The notes below the pieces were generated by a model, which was not told the DNA's origin, did not search any database, and saw only the letters and a list, made by a program, of their open reading frames with translations. 12,196 bases of DNA from Acidobacteria bacterium AH-259-G07 (GTDB lineage: Bacteria > Acidobacteriota > UBA6911 > RPQK01 > JADFOI01). The stretch lies in assembly GCA_027717925.1 (NCBI GenBank), contig JALLON010000053.1, positions 1-12,196 of the forward strand, written 5' to 3'. Positions 7,187 through 12,196 of this stretch are shown here, one piece after another. Position numbers and translations under genes: made by a program. The number at the start of each line of letters is the position of its first letter. Positions within the stretch are counted from its first letter, which is position 1.

Positions 7187-8398
7187 CTACCGATTCTCAA
7201 ACGAAAGCGACTCCGCAAGGCGGGGATCACGGATTGGTACCAAGGCCGAGTGGCGCATTGAGATGCCCAAAAAGCCAAGGAAAAGGCCTCCAAGGGCTAT
7301 CCAGGTCGTCGCATCCAACAGATGCGGATGGAACCCCTCCGGGTGAAGGTTGGGCATGACCAGCCAGTAAAGGTCTAGATAGTGCATGGCGAGGAGCCAG
7401 ACGCCTGCAGTGACTAACGTAACGCGCTTGCGCTTCACCTCGCGGGGCAGGAGGAAAAAGAAAGGGAGAACAAAGTGACCCAAGGCCAGAAAGGCAGTCA
7501 CCCACCACCATCCATGGGTCAGCCGTTGGGCGTACCAAACTGTCTCTTCCGGTATATTAGCGTACCAGATCAGGAGGAACTGAGAGAAGGCGATATAGGC
7601 CCAGAAGACCATGAAGCCAAAGAGGAGTTTTCCCAGACCGTGAAAGTGCTCGAAGCTGACAACCCTAGATAGTGCTTCTCGCTGGAGCCACAAAGCAATC
7701 AGCACCAAGAAGGCAAGTCCGGCCACTACACAGCCGCTAAAAAAGTAAACACCGAAGATGGTGGAGTACCAGTAGGGATCGAGCGACATGATCCAGTCGA
7801 AGGCAGCGAAGGTCACGGTCACGCCAAACCAGACCAGGGCCGGCGCACTTGCCGTCTGAAGCCTTCGGGTAATCGTAAGATCGCCCACTTCATCCTGCTG
7901 CAAAGACCGATGCCGAAACCACCAGGCCATGATCGACCAGCTGATCAGGTAGACGAGCGAACGCAAATAAAAGAAGCTCGGGTTCAAGTAAGGGCGCTTG
8001 TATTGCAAAAGCGCGTCCTGAGCCACCACCTCGGTGCGGGACCAGGGGTAAAGCTCCTGCAGACCCAGCGCAAGAGGAAGAAAGAACACCGCCACCACCG
8101 GCAAAGTCCCCATGACTTGTTCTGCAAGCCGCCTCACCACCACGCTCCAGCCTGCTCGAGACACAAACTGGACAAGAACAAAAAAGAGCGCGCCCAGGCC
8201 CAGGCTCAGATAAAACAGACAGGAGACCAGATAGGAGTGCCAGAGCTGACGCAGATCCCCCAGCCCGACGACAATGGAAACCACCAGCCCAACCAGCCCA
8301 ACCCCCGCTGCCACGCCTGGCGATCGCGACCAGGGATGTCCTTGCGAGATGGATATTCCTTCGGACCCTACCATTACCAGCTTTTGTGCTTTCTCCAC
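7187..8398 (-). CDS. actF: ActF, alternative complex III membrane subunit
   Basis: A 403-residue polytopic membrane protein with about ten hydrophobic helices, matching ActF, the second large membrane subunit of the quinol:cytochrome c oxidoreductase ACIII. Conserved-looking stretches include TFAAFDWIMSLDPYWYSTIF, YFFSGCVVAGLAFLV, a central HFHGLGKLLFGFMVFWAYIAF segment, FSQFLLIWYANIPEET, GHFVLPFFFLLPREVKR and MHYLDLYWLVMPN; the last few are hallmarks of the family. ActF supports the quinol-oxidising core and contacts ActC in the membrane. The start is taken as GTG 8398, four bases after AAGGA; a GGAGG sits somewhat further upstream. It is the last gene of the operon, separated from actD by a 308-bp gap that contains a palindromic element. 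Function within ACIII is secure by family; the precise start is less so. Confidence 0.88.
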   Translation of the reverse strand: MEKAQKLVMVGSEGISISQGHPWSRSPGVAAGVGLVGLVVSIVVGLGDLRQLWHSYLVSCLFYLSLGLGALFFVLVQFVSRAGWSVVVRRLAEQVMGTLPVVAVFFLPLALGLQELYPWSRTEVVAQDALLQYKRPYLNPSFFYLRSLVYLISWSIMAWWFRHRSLQQDEVGDLTITRRLQTASAPALVWFGVTVTFAAFDWIMSLDPYWYSTIFGVYFFSGCVVAGLAFLVLIALWLQREALSRVVSFEHFHGLGKLLFGFMVFWAYIAFSQFLLIWYANIPEETVWYAQRLTHGWWWVTAFLALGHFVLPFFFLLPREVKRKRVTLVTAGVWLLAMHYLDLYWLVMPNLHPEGFHPHLLDATTWIALGGLFLGFLGISMRHSALVPIRDPRLAESLSFENR

Positions 8399-8706
8399 GA
8401 TTTCCTTCCCTTGCTCCTCCGTGATGTTAAACCGGATTATTCATAATTCAGAGCCGCGGCTGTGAAAGAGCGGCGGGACACCTGGCATGTCTGGCTTCCC
8501 ACCGCTCCCTGACGAGGCTGTCGCAAAAGTCCTGTAGGGGCGGAGCCGGTGGCTCGCCCGAGCTGCTCATCCTGTGCCAAATCCGAGTTCGGGCGGCCCG
8601 CCGGTCCGCCCCTACGGGCGAAACAAAAATGAACCGCCTTTTGCGACACCCTGTGACGGTCGCGGCTCTGTCCGGCTGTTTGCCCGTCACTTGGCGCAGA
8701 GCCAAG
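8399..8706. other. actD-actF intergenic gap with inserted palindrome
   Basis: I find no credible gene in these 308 bases. Short frames crossing it on the minus strand are low in complexity and cut by the repeat. It holds the MITE-like element at 8515-8653 and a small hairpin, GGCTCTG (8664-8670) with CAGAGCC (8697-8703), just after the actD stop, without a T-run. The ribosome site of actF lies at the left edge. In the textbook act order this gap is where actE would be. Confidence 0.6.
8515..8653. mobile_element. MITE-like palindromic element with terminal inverted repeats
   Basis: The ends AGGCTGTCGCAAAAG (8515-8529) and CTTTTGCGACACCCT (8638-8652) are inverted repeats matching at 14 of 15 positions. 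Inside them GTAGGGGCGGA (8534-8544) is the exact reverse complement of TCCGCCCCTAC (8605-8615), followed on each side by GC-rich sequence that pairs imperfectly, so the whole unit can fold on itself. TGACG occurs on both outer sides (8510-8514 and 8654-8658), which would be a 5-bp target duplication if the element ends at 8653. There is no coding capacity. The TGTCGCAAAA-type ends resemble those of some DNA transposons, which is a recollection and not a search result. It lies inside the act operon between actD and actF. Confidence 0.65.
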
Positions 8707-9273
8707 TCACAACACGGAGTATGTTTCCACGAGTTCCACGTGACTTGCCCCCAGACCTTTGAGAAACCTTTCTGTTTCTTGCTGGTGGAATTGCGCATCC
8801 CGGGCCTCGATGGAAATGAAAAACTTGTCGTCGGTTACCCGCTCAAACCGCTTCGAGTGGAATAATGCGTGATAGGGCTTGGGAAGCCCTGCCAGCGCGA
8901 GAAAACCGAAAAGCGCACCGAGCGCGCCTCCCAAAACCCCACACTCGAACATAATGGGTACAAAAGCAGGCCAGCTGAAAAACGGCTTTCCACTCACCAC
9001 GAGTGGGTACGCCACCTCGCTCACCCACCACTGGAGAAGCATGCCGGCAGCCGCACCCGATAAGCCCAGAATCAGCACGAACCAGGGAACCGGCGATCTT
9101 TTAAGTCCCATGGCTCTTTCCAGACCGTGTACCGGGAACGGGCTGTGCGCATCCCAGCAGGTATAGCCCGCTTCCCGGACCCCACGACATGCATCCCTCA
9201 ACTGCTCGGGCGCATCGAACTCGGCCAAAAGCCCGAACACGTGGGTTTGTGACCGTTGCTCAGTCATTTTCAC
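8707..9273 (-). CDS. actD: ActD, DUF3341 subunit of alternative complex III
   Basis: A protein of about 188 residues of the DUF3341 family (ActD), a membrane-anchored subunit of ACIII with no cofactor. The soluble N-terminal part includes HVFGLLAEFDAPEQLRDACR and GYTCWDAHSPFPVHGLERAMG, the latter being the recognisable DUF3341 signature (DAxxPFPVHGLxxAMG). Two membrane helices follow, roughly at residues 63-86 and 103-129 (VPWFVLILGLSGAAAGMLLQ and a Gly/Ala-rich second helix). A soluble tail carries FFISIEARDAQFH. I place the start at GTG 9273, six bases after AAAGGAG; ATG 9267 two codons later is equally possible. The frame stays open further upstream to an ATG at 9330, but that would overlap actC and lacks similarity. 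The gap to the actC stop is about 43 bases. Confidence 0.88.
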   Translation of the reverse strand: MKMTEQRSQTHVFGLLAEFDAPEQLRDACRGVREAGYTCWDAHSPFPVHGLERAMGLKRSPVPWFVLILGLSGAAAGMLLQWWVSEVAYPLVVSGKPFFSWPAFVPIMFECGVLGGALGALFGFLALAGLPKPYHALFHSKRFERVTDDKFFISIEARDAQFHQQETERFLKGLGASHVELVETYSVL

Positions 9274-9316
9274 GAGTGGCTCCTTTAATGAACGCAGCCT
9301 TTGCTTCCCTGTAGCG

Positions 9317-10714
9317 TTAGCCATCTCCACGAGCCTCGGGCAGCACTCCCTTGACTTCCGCCATCGCTACCATGGGCAAATACCTTACAAAGAGACAGAA
9401 CAAAGTAAAGAACAGACCGAAACTCCCCATAAGTGTTGTGACATCCCAGACGGTCGGAGAGAAGTAACCCCAACTGGAAGGCAAGAAATCCCGATGCAGG
9501 GAGGTTACAACGATGACAAACCTCTCAAACCACATTCCCACATTTACCAGAATGGATACCACGAAAAGTATGGCAATGCTGGTCCTTGCCCGCTTGAACC
9601 AGAAGAGCTGAGGCGCGAGGACGTTGCCCACAATCATGACCCAGTAAGCCCAGGCGTAAGGGCCCAGAGCACGGTTCAGAAAGGCAAATTTCTCAAAGGC
9701 ATTGCCGCTGTACCATGCCACGAAGCACTCGACGGCGTATGCGTAAGCCACCATGCTTCCCGTTAAAAGAATGAGCTTCGCCATCCGGTCAAAATGGAGA
9801 ATTGTGATCAGATGCTCGAGCTTGAAGGCGACACGGCAGACCACCATGAGGGTCACCACCATCGCCATACCCGAGAAGATGGCGCCCGCCACAAAATAGG
9901 GCGGGAAAATGGTGCTGTGCCAACCGGGAAGCTTCGAGACGGCGAAATCAAAGGAAACCACGGAGTGAACCGACAGGACAAGTGGAGTGGCAAGGCCGGC
10001 AAGAAGAAGATAGGCCCGCTCGTAATGGAGCCACTGTCTGTGCGAGCTGCGCCACCCCAGAGCCAGGATTCCGTACACGATCTGACGGACTCTGGTTTTA
10101 GCCCTGTCCCGCAAGGTAGCGAGATCCGGGATCAGGCCGACGTACCAAAACAGTACCGACACCGTCAGGTAGATGGAGACAGCAAAGACGTCCCACATGA
10201 GAGGACTGCGGAACTGAGGCCACATACCCATCTGGTTGGGGACCGGCAGCATCCAGTAAGCCAGCCATGGCCGGCCGGTGTGAATGGCCGGAAAGATTAG
10301 TGCGCACAGCACTGCAAAGATGGTCATGGCCTCTGCAGCTCGGTTGATAGAGGTTCGCCAGCGCTGGCGAAAGAGGAACAAAATGGCGGAGATCAACGTT
10401 CCAGCGTGGCCGATTCCTACCCAAAAGACGAAGTTGGTAATCGGCCAGGCCCAAGCCACGGGGACATTGTTCCCCCAGATCCCCACGCCCTCCCAAAAAA
10501 GCCACGCCATGCTTACCAGGAACAAGAAAAGGAGGGTGCAGGAAATGGCAAAGGCGATGTACCAACCCGCCGGGGGCTTCCACTCCACAGCCCGCGCGAC
10601 CGCTTCGGTAACCCCATGAAAGCCAGGTGTCCCCGTAATCAGGGCCGGTCTTCCCTGGATGGGGTCGATATCGCTGACTGCTTCCACTGTGACTTCTCGA
10701 ACTGCCTGTGCCAT
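9317..10714 (-). CDS. actC: ActC, NrfD/PsrC-like membrane subunit of alternative complex III
   Basis: A 465-residue integral membrane protein of the NrfD/PsrC family, normal in length for ActC, with about ten helices after a soluble N-terminal segment of some 48 residues. It should form the quinol-binding site of ACIII next to the iron-sulfur subunit ActB. Typical stretches are ITNFVFWVGIGHAGTLISAI, FPAIHTGRPWLAYWMLPVPN, SPLMWDVFAVSIYLTVSVLF, SVHSVVSFDFAVSKLPGWHS, FPPYFVAGAIFSGMAMVVTL and GMWFERFVIVVTSLHRDFLP. These are close to the well-known ActC/NrfD consensus (H-x-G-T-L-I, H-x-GRPW, PGWH-x-T-x-FPPYFVAGA, N-x-GMWxERF). ATG 10714 follows the preceding cytochrome stop by 13 bases, so translation is probably coupled. 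Assignment is very secure. Confidence 0.93.
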   Translation of the reverse strand: MAQAVREVTVEAVSDIDPIQGRPALITGTPGFHGVTEAVARAVEWKPPAGWYIAFAISCTLLFLFLVSMAWLFWEGVGIWGNNVPVAWAWPITNFVFWVGIGHAGTLISAILFLFRQRWRTSINRAAEAMTIFAVLCALIFPAIHTGRPWLAYWMLPVPNQMGMWPQFRSPLMWDVFAVSIYLTVSVLFWYVGLIPDLATLRDRAKTRVRQIVYGILALGWRSSHRQWLHYERAYLLLAGLATPLVLSVHSVVSFDFAVSKLPGWHSTIFPPYFVAGAIFSGMAMVVTLMVVCRVAFKLEHLITILHFDRMAKLILLTGSMVAYAYAVECFVAWYSGNAFEKFAFLNRALGPYAWAYWVMIVGNVLAPQLFWFKRARTSIAILFVVSILVNVGMWFERFVIVVTSLHRDFLPSSWGYFSPTVWDVTTLMGSFGLFFTLFCLFVRYLPMVAMAEVKGVLPEARGDG

Positions 10715-10727
10715 AATCCCTCGCCCT

Positions 10728-11327
10728 TCACTGAACCCGAGCTGCGCTCTCTGCTGCGTAGGAAAGCTTCGTATTCGGCGTGATTGTCGGCGTCCCTCCG
10801 AGGGACTGCAGATAGGCGATGACCATCAGGATCTCCAAGTCGTCGAGCCCGACCGGGGGTCCGTTGGCCGGTACCATTGTCGGACGAAAGCCTGGAGCGG
10901 TGAAAGCATCCGGCTCGTAAAGAGACTGGGCCAAATACTCGACATCACTCAGGCCCGCCACCCGGTTCCCGGCACGGGCACCTATATCCACAAGATCTGG
11001 ACCCTGCGTGCCCCTGCCGGCCTCACCAATCTTGTGACAGTTAAAGCAAAGACCCCTTCCATGGACGATGTCCCTGCCCAGCACCACCATCTTTTCGGTG
11101 TTCAGGTTTCTAAGGAGTTCAGCTCTCCTTGCTTCCTCCATCGCCTTCTGCGCAGCCCACTCCCGCAAATCTTTGAGGCCTTGCTTGCGAGGTGTCCACT
11201 CAAGTTCAGCACCATAAAGTGGTGAGTGATAGGCAGCGTGCTGCTCCAGAACGTAGAACAACACGACGACAAATAACACTATTAGCATGGGACTTCCTGC
11301 AACGATCAACCGGGTCTTCTTGTTCAA
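10728..11327 (-). CDS. Membrane-anchored monoheme cytochrome c in the act operon
   Basis: A 199-residue c-type cytochrome. One helix at residues 7-27 (LIVAGSPMLIVLFVVVLFYV) anchors it in the membrane. A charged, probably helical stretch follows (about 46-85), then a single haem site C94-F-N-C97-H98, with M151 in FRPTMVP as the probable sixth ligand. The frame is open back to ATG 11372, but I prefer TTG 11327: AGGAG ends five bases before it, it overlaps the upstream stop as TTGA (translational coupling), and it puts the anchor helix right at the N-terminus. It has no lipobox, unlike the preceding gene. Its likely job is to take electrons within or from ACIII towards the terminal oxidase. It is a second monoheme cytochrome beside the ActE-like one, and its formal place among act subunits is unclear. 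Confidence 0.82.
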   Translation of the reverse strand: MNKKTRLIVAGSPMLIVLFVVVLFYVLEQHAAYHSPLYGAELEWTPRKQGLKDLREWAAQKAMEEARRAELLRNLNTEKMVVLGRDIVHGRGLCFNCHKIGEAGRGTQGPDLVDIGARAGNRVAGLSDVEYLAQSLYEPDAFTAPGFRPTMVPANGPPVGLDDLEILMVIAYLQSLGGTPTITPNTKLSYAAESAARVQ

Positions 11328-11935
11328 TTGCTCTCCTGCTGGAGCCTCCTCACGTGGGAAACGATGGCCCACCGGTCTCGGGGCTGGATCGGATAACGGT
11401 AGCTCGGCATTAGACCGACCCCATTGGAGATCACGTAGTAGATCCGCCCATCGGGCATCTCCCGAATTCGTTCCTCGAGGAGGTTTGCAGTCCTCACACC
11501 GGCCCGCTCAGAGAGCATGCCGTGTCCATCACCGCGCTCTCCGTGACAAGGCGTACAGTAAATCTGATAGCGTTCTCTGCCTCGGCTGATGAGCCCTTCG
11601 TTGACCTCCATGGGAATTTTTGGAACGAAGAAACCCCAGAAACTTTTACCCGTGTAAAATTCCTCATTCTCTCGCAACTCTCCGCGGGCCACCGTTCCCG
11701 GCACGGGCACCTGCATTGCAGCCCCTGTGTAGAAGAAGCGGCTCTGGGCTTGGGGCAGGTACTTCGGCTGCTTATCCATGTTCGGATTCAGGTGAACAGG
11801 CGGGCGCTCAGAAGGCCATCCCCGGCAGCTCGCCAGAAGCAGCAGAGCCGAACAGAGGGCCATCACCTTTGCTCTCGACCTCCACAACGCCGGCCGTTCG
11901 ATCTGTTCCTTTTCAGCCGTTGAATTCCCACTCAT
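11324..11935 (-). CDS. actE: ActE-like monoheme cytochrome c lipoprotein
   Basis: A 203-residue cytochrome c lipoprotein matching the ActE subunit of ACIII. A signal sequence (about 22-36) ends in the lipobox L34-A-S-C37. It leads into CRGWPSERPPVHLNPNMD, QPKYLPQ and VPVPGTVARGEL, which are characteristic of the act-linked monoheme subunit. The haem is bound at C127-T-P-C130-H131 in YCTPCHGERGDGHG, with M176 in VGLMPSYR as the likely axial ligand. The start is ATG 11935, preceded by an all-purine tract with only a poor AGAG Shine-Dalgarno match; ATG 11863 (residue 25) would also leave a usable signal peptide. The stop overlaps the TTG start of the next cytochrome. The gene sits directly after actB rather than between actD and actF. 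Symbol by family resemblance. Confidence 0.82.
   Translation of the reverse strand: MSGNSTAEKEQIERPALWRSRAKVMALCSALLLLASCRGWPSERPPVHLNPNMDKQPKYLPQAQSRFFYTGAAMQVPVPGTVARGELRENEEFYTGKSFWGFFVPKIPMEVNEGLISRGRERYQIYCTPCHGERGDGHGMLSERAGVRTANLLEERIREMPDGRIYYVISNGVGLMPSYRYPIQPRDRWAIVSHVRRLQQESN
11333..11337 (-). promoter_or_regulatory. Ribosome binding site deciding a TTG start
   Basis: AGGAG on the minus strand lies five bases before TTG 11327, which overlaps the upstream TGA. This supports the shorter start of the second cytochrome over the ATG at 11372. Confidence 0.6.
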
Positions 11936-11973
11936 TTCTCTTTTTTCTTTTCTCTTCTTTCTTTTTTCTTCTT
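11936..11973 (-). other. 38-base homopurine tract before actE-like gene
   Basis: The minus strand directly before ATG 11935 consists only of A and G for 38 bases (all C and T on the + strand), covering most of the 52-base gap after the actB stop. It holds no good Shine-Dalgarno core. It may enhance ribosome loading as an A-rich leader, or be simple low-complexity sequence; no function is shown. Confidence 0.6.
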
Positions 11974-11987
11974 AGTTGCCCGCTTGA

Positions 11988-12196
11988 TTAAGTCTCCCAC
12001 TCTGGATTTGGATTACGGAGCTTTGCCAAGTACGAGGTACGAGGCTTGGTATTGAGCTCGGCAAGCAGCACGTAGTTGCGGCCTTGCCCTTTGAGTTTAG
12101 AGACTCGGCTTTCCAGGTCATTGATGTTTCCGAACACGATGGCCTCCGTGGGACACGTCTGCTGACAAGCGGTCTTGATATCTCCGTCGCGTACCG
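11988..12196 (-). CDS. actB: ActB, iron-sulfur subunit of alternative complex III (C-terminal end)
   Basis: Only the last 68 residues are present; the gene continues past the right edge. The frame begins VRDGDIKTACQQTCPTEAIV, with the C-x3-CP-x-EAI pattern that closes a [4Fe-4S] binding motif of the PsrB/NrfC/HybA type. The sequence goes on FGNINDLESRVSKLKGQ, then RNYVLLAELNTKPRTSYLAK, and ends in NPNPEWET. That tail (YxLLxELNTxPRTxYLAKxxNPNP) is the typical end of ActB, the large subunit with a molybdopterin-like domain (lacking cofactor) fused to the iron-sulfur domain. It is the most upstream gene seen of the operon; actA and the promoter should be further right. Confidence 0.88.
   Translation of the reverse strand, partial: VRDGDIKTACQQTCPTEAIVFGNINDLESRVSKLKGQGRNYVLLAELNTKPRTSYLAKLRNPNPEWET

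Noticed and set aside
7910..8446. + strand open frame rich in His, Pro and Gln antisense to actF
   Set aside because: Its composition is that expected from reading membrane-protein codons in antisense; no start signal and no family.
8448..8798. Minus-strand open frames across the palindromic element
   Set aside because: They overlap the end of actD and run through the inverted repeat; the translation has no recognisable domain.
9794..10300. + strand open frame antisense to actC
   Set aside because: Lies entirely within the secure actC gene and shows no domain.
11328..11372. ATG 11372 as start of the second cytochrome
   Set aside because: It overlaps the previous cytochrome by 49 bases and adds a charged stretch before the anchor helix; the TTG with AGGAG fits better.
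1..12196. CRISPR arrays, tRNA and rRNA genes
   Set aside because: Looked for direct repeats with regular spacers, cloverleaf arms with a T-loop, and rRNA-like stretches; none were seen.

Overview
The window looks like a piece of chromosome from an environmental bacterium, most likely Acidobacteriota or a neighbouring phylum. This rests on two features taken together: a TonB-dependent receptor barrel of the Oar-like type that is greatly expanded in Acidobacteriota, and an alternative complex III (ACIII) operon. Phylum assignment is an inference; no rRNA or other marker gene is present.

Left part (1-3261, + strand). It opens with a decayed stretch of a TonB-dependent receptor (about 69-314). 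Next come a small secreted Cys/His-rich protein (455-850) and an outer-membrane beta-barrel protein (917-1702). A remnant of an FG-GAP/CRTAC1-type beta-propeller protein (about 1703-1942) follows, and its stop overlaps the start of an intact EgtB/SenA-type non-heme iron sulfoxide or selenoxide synthase (1939-3261). The mixture of intact genes and fragments suggests a region that has been rearranged and is partly decaying.

Middle (3262-7186). A short palindromic repeat precedes a geranylgeranyl-reductase-type FAD oxidoreductase (3370-4602, + strand). A 69-bp almost perfect inverted repeat abuts its stop codon, and a bidirectional rho-independent terminator follows. The convergent gene is an Oar-like TonB receptor (minus strand) that has lost its N-terminal and plug domains. 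About 230 bp of anonymous DNA separates it from the act operon.

Right part (7187-12196, minus strand). This is an ACIII operon transcribed right to left: the 3' end of actB (iron-sulfur subunit), a lipoprotein monoheme cytochrome c (ActE-like), a second membrane-anchored monoheme cytochrome c, actC (NrfD-like quinol-binding membrane subunit), actD (DUF3341) and actF (second large membrane subunit). Together these should oxidise quinol and pass electrons through the iron-sulfur and haem subunits to a cytochrome c or terminal oxidase, in place of the bc1 complex. actA should lie beyond the right edge. Two details stand out. The cytochromes sit between actB and actC rather than between actD and actF. 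The actD-actF gap, where actE sits in the textbook order, is instead occupied by a roughly 139-bp MITE-like palindrome flanked by a possible 5-bp target duplication.

I see no wholly new multi-gene system. The best leads are the rearranged ACIII operon with its inserted palindrome, the orphan SenA/EgtB-type enzyme, the Cys-rich secreted protein paired with an outer-membrane barrel, and the families of palindromic repeats.
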